A stretch of DNA of 64,000 nucleotides, taken from Piezodorus guildinii (lineage: Eukaryota > Arthropoda > Insecta > Hemiptera > Pentatomidae). The translations under genes and the position numbers were made by a program. This document shows, piece after piece, positions 1 through 11,260 of the stretch (position 1 is its first letter; each line of letters begins with the position of its first letter). The stretch spans positions 24,456,192-24,520,191 of the forward strand of contig CM041298.1 in assembly GCA_023052935.1 (NCBI GenBank). The letters run 5' to 3'. The notes below the pieces were generated by a model. It ran no database searches. It worked only from the letters and a program-made list of their open reading frames with translations, and had not been told where the DNA came from.

Positions 1-414
1 TATTTATTTTAAATCTATACAGTCCACTAATTTATTTCAATAGAACCACCCTTAATTTTGAGTTGTCACTTGGAAGTACTATTCTTTCACGGATAGCCCA
101 GCGTATACAATATATAATTACTGATTAGTGCAATAAATGTATATGTATATTGCTATGTTGTTTGCTGACTGCTTTTCTAGAGAAGCGATATCTTCAAGAA
201 CTATATTCATTGATATATCTATAATATGTGGTGTCGAGTTTACCAGCCTCAATAGGTGCTGCTTAGAAAGATTAAATAACCAACAGGTTTTAATAAATGG
301 CATAATAATTTAAAATTAGCTAATACATATCCATTCTATTTACTCAATGCCCAGAACCATGAATAAGAATACTGAGAGACTTATTACTGTTAAATCTGCC
401 AAACAATACAGTTC

Positions 415-947
415 TACAACGATCAATAAGACGTATTGCCCGCTCTAGCTTGAATGACGGCTTCCCCCAATCATGGCGTACTTTTAAAAATATATTGTAA
501 GAATATCTTGGGGTATATTGTCCCACTCCTGAAATACAGTTGTATTTAGCATTTCAAGGGTAGCAGGAGGTGAATCTCCTGACCAAACCTTTCTTTTGAA
601 AAAATCCCAAACGTGCTCGATTGGTTTAAGGTCAGGACGTCTTGCTGGCTAATCAATGTGAATATTTGTGGTGTTCAGGTATTCAGAAACACGTCTTTCC
701 TTGTAAGGACGACCATTATCATGCATGAGCAATGATTGAGAGCCTATGAATGGCATAAAAGGCACTACATGATCTTGAAAAATCATTTCTACATACCTCA
801 AAGCGTTCAAAGCCCCTCCTTGGATTGGCATTAACTTGGTGCGCGTCTTCCAAGATATGCCACACCAGGACATGATAGAACCCCCTCCAAATGGCTCAGT
901 TTCTAACGACTATATCGTTCTCCTGTCCTTCACTCTTTCACGGCGAG
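415..947 (-). pseudogene. Tc1-like transposase remnant
   Basis: The minus strand reads as the catalytic part of a Tc1-family transposase: a GGGSIMSWCGISW block near 840-895, the second catalytic aspartate in LLMHDNGRPY near 710-735, then PDLKPIEHVWD with the catalytic glutamate near 600-640. Intact members cut and paste DNA at TA sites. Stops break the frame: one replaces the usual tryptophan before PARRPD near 655, another lies near 910. The residues between the second D and the E are one fewer than the usual 34. The N-terminal DNA-binding half is absent; upstream sequence ends in the (TA)n tract at 951. Family assignment is firm; it cannot be active. Confidence 0.85.
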
Positions 948-950
948 GAA

Positions 951-951
951 A

Positions 952-1021
<70 letters not shown>
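951..1021. repeat. (TA)n microsatellite
   Basis: About 35 uninterrupted TA dinucleotides directly abut the truncated 5' side of the Tc1 remnant. Confidence 0.97.
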
Positions 1022-2357
<1,336 letters not shown>

Positions 2358-3153
2358 TATTACTTTCACTTACCTATATATCAAATATATAGAATACAAT
2401 ATAATAGAATAAAAAATTTAAAAAAATATTCTGGGACTAGGTCACTTAAGAACAACAGGTTGTACATTGAAGTATGAAATAATATAATATATCTGGTCAA
2501 CAGACAAAATTAACATAGTTATTATTTAAAATAATGAAATAAGAAAGAAGAAGAAATATTTTCTTCATTCAAAATTCAATACTTGGAATTGCAATATCAT
2601 AATTGTTAAGCGTCAGTTTGGGATGATAGGAGGTACAGGAAAAGTTGGTATTTGTACGAGAATAGGGAAGCAGCAGGGCGGACATGGGTTGGTGGAGAAT
2701 TCCAAAGCCTCGTAGAGCGGATAATAAAGAAACGATCAAAAGTTATAGTTTTGTGGGTACGAACGTAAAGGTCAGAATGGTGTGATTTTGTTTCAAGAGA
2801 GTGGACTGTGGATATCAATTGAAGGAGACTAAGGATATAGGGTGGATGATGGGAGTTAATGGTATGATAAGGAGCCACTTCAACTCGCTGTATAAGTGGC
2901 TAACATGTGACCTTCTAGATATACTGAAGACAAATCTTATAAAGATGTTGATGATTAGTAAGGGAAAGTATTACGATTTTGTTTCCGTGTGTGGTAAGTC
3001 TAGCACAAAAACAAAAAGTCATACGAAACTAAAATTTAAGATGTTACAGAAAACTTTTCACCAAAATCGGAAGACCAAGCGTGCTAATTTATAACATGTA
3101 TTTTGCACCTTTTTCTAATTTTCTCGAACGATTTTTATTTAACTCGGTATATC
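2358..3153 (+). repeat. Rep-A copy, 5' part, split by LINE-C
   Basis: Rep-A begins at 2,358 with TTACTTTCACTTACCTATAT, is interrupted at 2,391-2,956 by a LINE-C fragment, resumes with AGTAAGGGAAAGTATT, and runs to 3,153 where the Gypsy element enters. It resumes again at 4,569 for roughly 70 bp. The (GT) region is short here. No coding capacity is seen; the repeat is defined only by similarity among copies in this window. Confidence 0.8.
2391..2956 (-). mobile_element. LINE-C fragment, 3' end
   Basis: Minus-strand translation of 2,606-2,878 matches the C-terminus of the LINE at 26.8-28.2 kb: SLLQ..STVHSLETKS.HSDLY, then F.IRS..LWNSPP and LFLYLLSSQ at the end. The 3' untranslated part ends on the left in the family's TATTCTGGGACTAGGTC motif followed by an A/T tail. 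The copy is 5'-truncated by more than 1 kb and sits inside the first bases of Rep-A. Confidence 0.85.
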
Positions 3154-3379
3154 TGTAGCAGAAGAGCCCCCCTCTTCGTTGCAGGACAAATCTATAGAGG
3201 CTGAAATAATCGATCTTGAAAAATGTTTAATAAAAAAAAACATGTGTTAAAGTGTTTAATAAGAATGATGGAGGTTATAACCTGTTCTGTGTTTGTAAAT
3301 ACGTTCTTTTTATTTGTCAACTTATTTGTTCAATAAATATTGTGTGCAAAACTTGTTAGTGTTTACACCGACCTGCCAA
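3154..3379 (+). mobile_element. Gypsy element, 5' LTR
   Basis: This ~226-bp segment starts TGTAGCAGAAG and is nearly identical to 4,345-4,568. An AATAAA-like motif occurs near 3,332. The internal side is followed directly by a primer-binding site. The flanking 5-mer ATATC at 3,149-3,153 is repeated at 4,569-4,573, as expected of integrase-made target duplications. Confidence 0.9.
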
Positions 3380-3381
3380 AG

Positions 3382-3393
3382 TGGTGACCCCGA
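3382..3393 (+). promoter_or_regulatory. Primer-binding site, tRNA-Trp type
   Basis: TGGTGACCCCGA lies two to three bases inside the 5' LTR. It is complementary to the 3' end of tRNA-Trp, the primer used by the CsRn1-like branch of Ty3/gypsy elements. Similarity stops after 12 bases, which I take as the left edge of the large internal deletion. Confidence 0.75.
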
Positions 3394-4326
3394 TCGGCCA
3401 TCAGATTCGATCATATTCACATGGATATAATTGGCCCCCTCCCAACCTCGGAGGGAAAACGATATTGTTTAACAATGGTAGAAAGGTACACCCGATGGCC
3501 GGAGGCAGAACCCGTCGAAGATATTTCTGCAGAGACTATTTCAAAGGCATTTTTCCGAACCTGAATCAGTCGGTTTGGAGTCCCATCTCGTATAACCACG
3601 GACCAAGGAAGACAGTTCGAGAGCGACCTATTTAAAAGACTGACGCTTATCTTAGGTACTCGGCGTTGCCGAACGACCGCGTATCATCCCCAGGCAAATG
3701 GCTGTGTAGAAAGGTGGCACCGCACACTGAAAACGGCACTCCAAGCTTATCTCATTAATTCTTCGCGTTGGACTAAAGTTCTACCCACGGTTCTTCTCGG
3801 ATTAAGAGCAGCTAACCGCGACGACAACAATTGCAGTTCTGCCGGGATGGCTCTTGGACAACCGATCCGCCTTCCGGGAGAGATGTTGGTGCCTTATAGA
3901 GGAGAGGAAGATACTAATGGATTTCTGAATAAACTCAGAAACCACATGAATACGTTAAGACCGGCGCCATATCGTACTAGTTCGAAGTCGATTTTCGTAC
4001 ACAAGGATCTTCGAAACTGTAGCCATGTATTCCTTAGAGACGACAGAATTCCACAGCCTTTCAGCCCGCCGTATACTGGTCCTCACCTCGTCCTTAAGCG
4101 TCAGAAAAAAACATTCGACATTGAGCTACCCTCAGGTCCCAAGACTGTCTCGATCGATCGGCTCAAGCCAGGATATCTCCTAGAAACACCTGAACTATCG
4201 CCCGTCACTGCCCAACCAACGCCCGGACCCGCAAGGAGATCGGCAAATGACAATGATCCAGCCGCAGAAGAGACTCACACGCCTCAGATAAGATCTATCT
4301 CTCCTCAACTTGGATTCCGCGACTGA
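3394..4326 (+). pseudogene. Ty3/gypsy integrase remnant
   Basis: One frame runs from the primer site to the stop at 4,324-4,326. It reads as the catalytic core and C-terminal part of a gypsy integrase, which inserts retrotransposon cDNA into host DNA. The three catalytic positions are visible: Asp at 3,424 (MDIIGPLP), Asp at 3,601 ([10 protein letters not shown]) and Glu at 3,709 (NGCVERWH). The last two are separated by 35 residues, the canonical spacing. A TGA at 3,562-3,564 replaces a conserved tryptophan. Gag, protease, reverse transcriptase, RNase H and the integrase zinc finger are all missing, so the element is dead. The C-terminus ([14 protein letters not shown]) fits a chromatin- or DNA-binding tail. 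Clade assignment to CsRn1-like elements rests on the primer site and motif style. Confidence 0.9.
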
Positions 4327-4330
4327 CTCA

Positions 4331-4344
4331 TTGGGGAGGAGTGA
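4331..4344 (+). other. Polypurine tract
   Basis: A purine-rich run (GGGGAGGAGTGA) directly precedes the 3' LTR, the expected place for plus-strand priming. Confidence 0.6.
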
Positions 4345-4568
4345 TGTGGCAGAAGTCCCTCTCTTTGTTGCAGGACAAATCTATAGAGGCTGAAATAATC
4401 GATCTTGAAAAATGTTTAATAATAAAAAACATGTGTTAAAGTGTTTAATAAGAATGATGGAGGTTATAACCTGTTCTGTGTTTTTAAATACGTTCTTTTT
4501 ATTTGTCAACTTATTTGTTCAATAAATATTGTGTGCAAAACTTGTTAGTTTTTACACCGACCTGCCAA
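4345..4568 (+). mobile_element. Gypsy element, 3' LTR
   Basis: It differs from the 5' LTR by a handful of substitutions and short indels (start TGTGGCAGAAG instead of TGTAGCAGAAG; one A-run shorter). The right flank ATATC completes the target duplication, after which Rep-A continues. Confidence 0.9.
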
Positions 4569-4639
4569 ATATCGAAGTCAAATTTAACGAGGTTTAATAT
4601 GATGTGGCTTTCATTGTGATCCTATATAATCCTTTAATG

Positions 4640-5094
4640 CCTTAAGAATCGTGTAATGATAGAAGGGAGGTACTGTTTTTGACCTTAAGGTCGATGGGTT
4701 TCTAATTTTAGAAAATTGCCCTCTTGGGAGACATAAGAGGCCCTCATATTGGATAATTTTCTATTTTTAATGCATGGTTCCAAAAATAACTTCTTTATTA
4801 AGACATTTTTCTTAAAATTCCCAAAGAATACCAAGCAGATTCGATAATTTCAGTAAAAATCAACAAATAAAACAGTTTGATCGTGTAATTGTATATTTTA
4901 TATACTACTAAATATTATTTGGAATTATTCAGATTTCACTTATATATTATTTTATAAGCATTAAGAAGTATTGGTATTTCATTTTTATAGAGATGTGTAT
5001 ATTTTGTAGTTATTGTGATTATAATTTTAAAAATTGGAAATATCACAGGTAATACACGTCGTAAGATCTCTTGATTCTAAATGATCAATTACCG
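4640..5094. other. Unassigned AT-rich DNA
   Basis: I see no reading frame, RNA gene or match to another repeat in the window. Confidence 0.5.
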
Positions 5095-5445
5095 AATAAG
5101 ACATGTTTTTGTGTGTATGGTAAAAAAGATCCAAAAAGATATAAGATAGTTGTATAAAACTAAAATTTAATATTTTAGCAGCGTTTATACCTGAGATAAG
5201 ACAGCAACTTTTTCAATATAATTGGTCAACCACACTCATACACTGTTTTTTTTTTAAGACTTGTGATTTTCTTAAAAATATCTCTAGCGATTTTGATTAA
5301 ACTTGCAATATCGGTGTGGAGTTTAATATTTTTTAATATCATTTAGGTTTCATTATGATTGAAATATTCTGACAGGGCTTAAATTCCGGTATTTTAAATT
5401 TTCTTCCTCTAAAGTATCTTTCATTTTTTAATGATGGAGTTTTGT
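5095..5445 (+). repeat. Rep-A fragment, middle part
   Basis: Matches the interior of Rep-A, from the segment after its (GT) tract through the ATTTAGGTTTCATTATGATTG block to CTTCCTCTAAAGTATC. More diverged than the 33.3-kb copy. Confidence 0.75.
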
Positions 5446-5494
5446 TGACCGTTGAGAAATTAGATGAGGAAGATGGTTGGGGTGCGGTCATAAA

Positions 5495-5600
5495 TTAAAA
5501 ACACACATTTAAAATAAGTGTTATTTTAATTATGTGCCGACGTTTCGGCCTACAATGTGGGCCTTCATCAGGGCTAAAAGAAACAAGATAACAGCCAATG
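5495..5600 (-). repeat. GAAACG hairpin repeat (possibly Penelope-like)
   Basis: On the minus strand CCTGATGA, a hairpin and GAAACGTCGGC follow each other (near 5,535-5,575). The hairpin is GCCTACA / TGTGGGC on the plus strand. This arrangement recalls the terminal repeats of Penelope-like retroelements, which carry hammerhead-type motifs. No reverse transcriptase or GIY-YIG frame is near. A weaker copy lies at 38,165-38,215. Confidence 0.4.
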
Positions 5601-5689
5601 TAATTATAGACATAATAATGCGTTAGGTATATAATAATAATATGACAGTAATAAATTATGGGAACATAAATAAAATTAAATGTAAAATC

Positions 5690-5805
5690 ATAATAAGATG
5701 ACAATTATAAAGTATGGAAATAAGGTGACAGTTATAAAGTATGGAAATAAACAAAATTAAGATGATAGTTATAAAGTATGGAAGTAAACATAATTGAGAT
5801 GATAA
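5690..5805. repeat. Short tandem repeat, ~38 bp period
   Basis: Three imperfect copies of a unit containing GATGACAGTTATAAAGTATG followed by GAAATAAACAAAATTAA lie side by side. Confidence 0.6.
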
Positions 5806-6599
5806 TATTGTAATGAGAATATATAAAGAGAGACTAAGTAAATGAAAAAAATGATAAAGGAAAAATATGTGAACAATTAAAATTTTAAATATTAACAATT
5901 TTGAGTTGATATATGACGGTAATATATTAAAAACATAGTTAAGAGTATAGGTAATATATAAAAAAAGAACATTGTCATTACAAAAGAGAAACAGTATGAA
6001 TAAAAAATAATTTAAATTTTAAAATAATGTAATATTAAACTAATAATTATATGTCAGGATATGTAACGGAGAAAGATATGAGTATGGAAAGAGGGAGAAA
6101 GAAATGGGCGATGAAAAAAGATCCTTATCAATAAGAAAAGAGATACATACTTGACTCGACCTAAAGACGCTGCCTAAAGGAGTGATGTTTCCCAGTTTAA
6201 AAAACGCTCATTGCGTGGAACGGAAAATATGAGAACTAGAATGTCCGTTAAGACTATTCCAAGAAGCTAAGTTATGTTTACTGATTCGATTGTTAAAAAA
6301 TAGCCAAAAGTTATTACTTGAGAGTACTTGAGTTATTACTTATGAGTATTTGATAAAATTGTAAGAAATAGGGACGAGGTAAAGATTAAAAGATATTAAG
6401 TAATAACGGATGACGATGATAAATGACGATTAGGTAAGAACGAATGACGATAAGGAGCTGTCGAAGGAAATGATAAATAAACAGTAATCTAGTAGGTAAA
6501 CAAATAAATAAATAAAAGGGGACTACAAAAATTAAATAAATATATAAATAAAAATTGATAGTAAATAGAAATGATGATAATGAATAGAAATTTTATTTT
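5806..6599. other. Unassigned AT-rich DNA
   Basis: Poor in G and C, with no supportable frame. Local repetition of short ATGACGAT-like words at 6,400-6,460 is too degenerate to call an array. Confidence 0.5.
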
Positions 6600-6925
6600 T
6601 TAGATTTCAAAAACATAAAATTTAATTAAAATTAACGAATTTGATAACCAACAACTGATTTTTTTTTTCTGTACATAAGAATAATAATGTATATCTATAC
6701 TGTATCGTTCAGATCCTAAATATTTTATAAATAATGCTGTATGTACTTAATGTTGAAACAGGTTAGTTCTAACCGATTGGTGTAGATAATTATTTTTATA
6801 ATCTGAACTACATACTTTCATCTAAACTCAAGGTGATTCTTTAATATTTTTTAATTACAGCTTATTTTTTAAAGTTCTTAAATCGATTTTAATAACGGAG
6901 GTAAGTAAGAGTCGTTCGTTTATTT
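6600..6925 (+). repeat. Rep-A fragment, 3' part
   Basis: Diverged copy of the Rep-A 3' half, ending in ATTTTAATAACGGAGGTAAG and a long T-run. Confidence 0.7.
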
Positions 6926-7364
6926 TTTTTTTTTTATATTATGTTTTTATAGTACATTATTGTTAGAATTTTAGCTTGTGTTATTTAATTTGTTCACTTT
7001 TTTTGCATGAGCTTATCCCAGAATAAATAAAAAAAATTGTATCATTATTTATTTAAATCTTGAACAGGTTTTATAACCAGTGGCCAACCCTAAGGATTTT
7101 TTTTTCTCGATTTCTAGCGGAGATTACGAATTTTATTTTATTTTATTTTTTTTTTTTATTTTTTTTTTATTTTTAGTTGGAAGGGGGAAGGAGTAAATGT
7201 TTTTCTGTTTGAATAGAATTTATTTTACTTTCAAATAATATTTAAAAAAGTGCGCGTGGCACAAAACACTTACTTGTCCCTCTTCTTGAAATCAATATTT
7301 AAATAAACCTTGATAAAAGAATCATATTGTTTCTATAGAAATATTTATTCTATATATCTGATGG
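6926..7364. other. Unassigned DNA with T-rich tracts
   Basis: Contains a low-complexity T/A block at 7,115-7,180. No gene seen. Confidence 0.5.
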
Positions 7365-7464
7365 TCAAGCTCCGTTCAATACTTAAGCCTAACCCTAGAT
7401 AAATCTCCTACATTCACAGGCCATATGAATAGACAAATTGATAAAGGGAAAAAGATAATATATA
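7365..7464 (+). pseudogene. Jockey-type LINE fragment, left piece
   Basis: The frame ending at the foldback junction reads HMNRQIDKGKKIIY, the stretch that in Jockey-group LINEs precedes the L-P-L-NRKS block. That block lies in the right piece at 9,670. The two pieces are therefore one C-terminal LINE fragment split by the foldback element. Confidence 0.65.
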
Positions 7465-7645
7465 TAGCATTTCCAAGTCAAATTCAACCTTTTCCAAGTC
7501 AAATTCAACCTTTTCCAAGTCAAATTCAACCTTTTCCAAGTAAAATTCTACCTTTTCCAAGTCAAATTCAACCTTTTCCAAGTCAAATTCAACCTTTTCC
7601 AAGTCAAATTCAACCTTTTCCATTTCAAATTCAACCTTTTTCGAT
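7465..7645. repeat. 21-bp tandem repeat, left arm
   Basis: About eight to nine copies of TTTTCCAAGTCAAATTCAACC. It reads open in several frames because 21 is divisible by three; this is not evidence of a protein. The right arm carries five to six copies in inverse orientation. Confidence 0.95.
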
Positions 7646-7917
7646 TTCAATAAAATAATAAAAATCAAATTAACGTGATTTTATGTTTTGATGGTTATTT
7701 TAATTACACCTTGTGTTTTTAACCCTCGTGGCTTGTTAAATGTTCCCAGGGGCCTTTCTACATATAATTAGTCACGAATATAATAATAAGTATAACCGAT
7801 ACTTTAATTTTAAGACATTTGCGATACAAGGTCTGGTAGTCGGATTAGCGGGATTCGTTTTATTTTAGTTTTATAATCGCGGGCGAAAATATTATCAATA
7901 GAGGTTTATTTTAACTT

Positions 7918-8010
7918 GTTCGTATTTACTGCATACTAGGCTCAGTCGCAGCGTAACCAAAGACTCGTTACATATTATACTATTAATTTTAATTGCGCTT
8001 ACTCAAGTAG
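7918..8010 (-). repeat. Single inverted 109-bp-type unit in the left arm
   Basis: The reverse complement aligns with the units of the central array (TTTGAG..GCGC..TTAAAATTAATAGT, then TAACGA, then CAGTAAATACGAA), but is clearly more diverged than array units are from one another. Confidence 0.8.
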
Positions 8011-8263
8011 AGGTTTATCAAATAAGAATGTACTTATAAAATCGTTCTGTTTAGCTGATTATTATCAAACTCCAAAATATTAACCAAAAAGATAACTTAC
8101 TATCCTGAAAAAAAGGATAAGCGGTAAACCAATACATGAAAAGTTACAAAAAACACGAAATAAACATAAATTAGACCAACTGACTAAAAATACATTAACA
8201 CATTCACTAAAAAAACTCCCGAAACACAAATACAGAACTTAGCATAAAAAAGAAACACGAATT

Positions 8264-9244
8264 TATAATAAACCCATAATTGAGCGAGCGCGATAACAAT
8301 TAATAGTGTAATCGGTAACGAACCTTTGGAAACGCAGCTACTGAGCCTAGTATCCAATAAATACGAAAAAGTTATAATAAACCCATATTTGAGTGAGCGC
8401 ACGAATAATTAATAGACTGGTCGGGAAAGAACCCCTCGTAACGCAACTACTATGCCTAGTATCCAATAAATACGAAAAAGTTATAATAAACCCATATTTG
8501 AGTGAGCGCACGAATAATTAATAGACTGGTCGGGAAAGAACCCCCCGTAACGCAGCTACTGTGCCTAGTATCCAATAAATACGAAAAAGTTATAATAAAC
8601 CCATATTTGAGCGAGCGCGATTAAAATTAATAGTGTAATCGGTAACGAACCTTTGGGAACGCAGCTACTGAGCCTTGTATCCAATAAATACGAAAAAGTT
8701 ATAATAAACCCATATTTGAGCGAGCGCGATTAAAATTAATAGTATAATCGGTAACGAACCTTTGGGAACGCATCTGCTGAGCCTACTATCCAATAAATAC
8801 GAAAAAGTGATAATAAAACCATATTTGAGCGAGCGCGATTAAAATTAATAGTGTAATCGGTAACGAACCTTTGGGAACGCAGCTACTGAGCCTTGTATCC
8901 AATAAATACGAAAAAGTTATAATAAACCCATATTTGAGCGAGCGCGATTAAAATTAATAGTATAATCGGTAACGAACCTTTGAGAACGCATCTGCTGAGC
9001 CTACTATCCAATAAATACGAAAAAGTGATAATAAAACCATATTTGAGCGAGCGCGATTAAAATTAATAGTGTAATCGGTAACGAACCTTTGGGAACGCAG
9101 CTACTGAGCCTTGTATCCAATAAATACGAAAAAGTTATAATAAACCCATATTTGAGCGAGCGCGATTAAAATTAAGAGTATAATCGGTAACGAACCTTTG
9201 GGAACGCATCTGCTGAGCCTACTATCCAATAAATACGAAAAAGT
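8264..9244 (+). repeat. 109-bp tandem array, nine units
   Basis: The word ACGAAAAAGT recurs at 8,363, 8,472, 8,581, 8,690, 8,799, 8,908, 9,017, 9,126 and 9,235 (spacing exactly 109 except for the last base-pair phrasing). From 8,690 onward units alternate between two types, TACTGAGCCTTGTATCC and TGCTGAGCCTACTATCC, giving a 218-bp higher-order period. The first three units are different again. No frame is conserved. Confidence 0.95.
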
Positions 9245-9544
9245 TAAAATAAACCTCTATTGATAATATTTTCGCCCGCGATTATAAAACTAAATAAAAA
9301 CGAATCCCGCTAATCCGACTACCAGACCTTGTATCGCAAATGTCTTAAAATTAAAGTATCGGTTATACTTATTATTATATTTGTGACTAATTATATGTAG
9401 AAAGGCCCCTGGGAACATTTAACAAGCCACGAGGGTTAAAAACACAAGGTGTAATTAAAATAACCAACATTAATTACAATTAACATAAAACATAAAATCA
9501 CGTTAATTTGATTTTTATTATTTTATTGAAATCGAAAAAGGCTG

Positions 9545-9660
9545 GATTTGAAATGGAAAAGGTTGAATTTGACTTGGAAAAGGTTGAATTTGACTTGGAA
9601 AAGGTTGAATTTGACTTGGAAAAGGTTGAATTTGACTTGGAAAAGGTTGAATTTGGCTTG
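9545..9660. repeat. 21-bp tandem repeat, right arm
   Basis: Five to six copies of GGAAAAGGTTGAATTTGACTT, the inverse of the left-arm repeat. The copy number differs between arms, as expected if the tracts expand independently. Confidence 0.95.
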
Positions 9661-9669
9661 GAAATGCTA

Positions 9670-9961
9670 TAAAATGTTTCCCTACTTCAATAGAAAATCC
9701 CGTTTGAGCCTTCATAACAAATTAATAATCTATAAATCAGTTATCCGCCAGCTAATCGCATACAGATCGCCAGTCTGGAGCTCATCCTACTTGACTAATT
9801 ACCAAAAACATGAAATAATTCAAAATCGGTTAATGCCGATAATTAATAATTACCCGTGCTACAATAAAATATCATCTATGCTCCAGGACTTGCAGCTTCC
9901 TTCAGTCAAACAACTTGTCCATACACCAGTAAGACAAATGTTTACTAATGATTTCGGATGA
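9670..9961 (+). pseudogene. Jockey-type LINE fragment, right piece
   Basis: The frame YKMFPYFNRKSRLSLHNKL, then IYKSVIRQLIAYRSPVW and a terminal region to 9,961 corresponds to the region after the reverse transcriptase core in Jockey-group LINEs (usual form: LYPLINRKSKLS..NK..LYK..IRPI.TYG.PVW). Its upstream residues lie across the foldback element at 7,365-7,464. The catalytic core and the endonuclease are absent; 9,962-10,210 is probably its 3' untranslated tail. Confidence 0.8.
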
Positions 9962-10414
9962 GTTATCCTTATAATCAGCAAACATTTTTTTTTGTGTTTT
10001 TTTGGTAATTATAGTCCATTAGCCTAAATGACTAACATATGATAAAATTAAATTGAGATTTTACTACTATTGTAGGAAAAATTATATAAAAAACATACAA
10101 CAAAAAACTACACATAAAATGATTGAAAATATAAAAATTAGAAGTTAAAATAAACTAAATTAATTTCACAACACGTTTCGTTCTTTTATGAGTGTAGTGT
10201 TTGAGAGAAAATTTATTGTAATTACAGATATTATTTACTAATGGATTTTTGGGGAGTGGTGTTTGGTCTTAATGGATGATTTTGTCGAGGTATGGTAGTT
10301 GAAATGGACAAGAAATAGTATCAGAAGGCCTCGACAATTGCGTATTCATGCAAGGAAGAGAGTTTAACGGGGATGACATTGAATGAATTCGCAGAGAGGA
10401 CTGGTTAGGATGGA

Positions 10415-10555
10415 TTACACTCTGTGTGGTAGAAGCACGCCAGTAGTTTGGATAGGGAGAGAACTCGCCCTGCGTGGTAGTAGCACGACAGTAGCGTGGA
10501 TAAGGAGGAAATCGCCCTGCGGGGTAGTAGCCCGACAGTAGCGAAGGTAAGAAGG
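10415..10555. repeat. 48-bp tandem repeat, three copies
   Basis: Three imperfect units with CGCCCTGCGTGGTAGTAGCA and GACAGTAGCG follow each other with starts near 10,417, 10,465 and 10,513. The surrounding block 10,230-10,720 is relatively G-rich; I recognise no protein in it. Confidence 0.8.
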
Positions 10556-10899
10556 AGGCAAGGTAGAAGAAGGAAGTGAAATAAGGATATACCACATTAC
10601 GTTACAAAGGCTGTTAATCTGACCTAGGGGGATACCAAGTTGGTGATCTGAAGACTTTAGCCAGCTCTTGGGGATGTTAGTCATCCATGTCGATAATTGA
10701 CAGTGAGAGCTTTTCGAGCAGACTAGGGTCTTGGGCCTAGGTCAAATTACCTTGAGTGCTTTATTTATTCTCATAAAACAGTTATATAGGTATAAATATT
10801 TACAATGACATTAACTGGTAACAATATACAATATTATTGGATATCGCGTCTTCTTATATTTGGTCGGTAAGGAATGTGGACGCCGCTAGCGCTATCTGT

Positions 10900-11044
10900 G
10901 AGCGAGCGTGTGTAGCATCCGCCACAAGTTTATTCGTGACAAAGTAAGGAGCATTGAGGATTTTACGAAGGGTTTTGAATTGTAGGGATTGGATACTAGA
11001 AGAATTCGATGGTTTAGTAGAGTCCCAGAGCTCTACTCCGTAAA
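10900..11044 (-). mobile_element. LINE-J1 fragment
   Basis: Minus-strand translation gives YGVELWDSTKPSNSSSIQSL then LRKILNAPYFVTNKL, the conserved post-reverse-transcriptase region of the LINE-J1 family (see 50.7-51.6 kb). It is bounded by Rep-A on the right. Confidence 0.85.
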
Positions 11045-11260
11045 AGTTAAAGAAGAGTGATAAGAAGCCGATGAAACTAACTGATTGTTGTAGATAAAAG
11101 TATATTAGATTATTTAATAAAACACACGTTTCTATTGAAATTCAATTTAATTAATTCTTTAATAGTTTATTTTTATCTCTAAATGTATTTAAAAATTCTT
11201 AAATTAACTTTAACAACGGAGGTAAGAGAAAGTCGTGTGTTGCGCGAACCAGATTTTTTT
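11045..11260 (+). repeat. Rep-A fragment, 3' end
   Basis: Runs from AGTGATAAGAAGCCGATGAA to the terminal AGTCGTGTGTTGCGCGAACC and T-run. Confidence 0.85.

Larger units (their letters stand above)
7465..9669. mobile_element. Foldback element, 2.2 kb, long terminal inverted repeats
   Basis: Both ends begin with TAGCATTTCCAAG and are inverted copies of each other over roughly 540 bp. From outside in, each arm has a 21-bp tandem repeat, about 275 bp of unique sequence, and a 109-bp-type unit. The centre is an array of 109-bp repeats. A TA flanks each end (7,463-7,464; 9,670-9,671). Removing the element with one TA rejoins the Jockey frame exactly, which confirms the borders. I see no transposase, so it is nonautonomous. 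Drosophila foldback elements are similar in having tandem repeats in their arms, but make longer target duplications; a TA duplication fits Tc1/mariner-type mobilisation better. Confidence 0.88.

Noticed and set aside
7414..7668. Open frames in both strands coding heptapeptide repeats (FPSQIQP / KVEFDLE)
   Set aside because: They are translations of the 21-bp tandem repeat; a period divisible by three keeps several frames open without selection.
8264..9244. CRISPR-like array
   Set aside because: Units are contiguous 109-bp tandem repeats without unique spacers, in eukaryotic transposon DNA.
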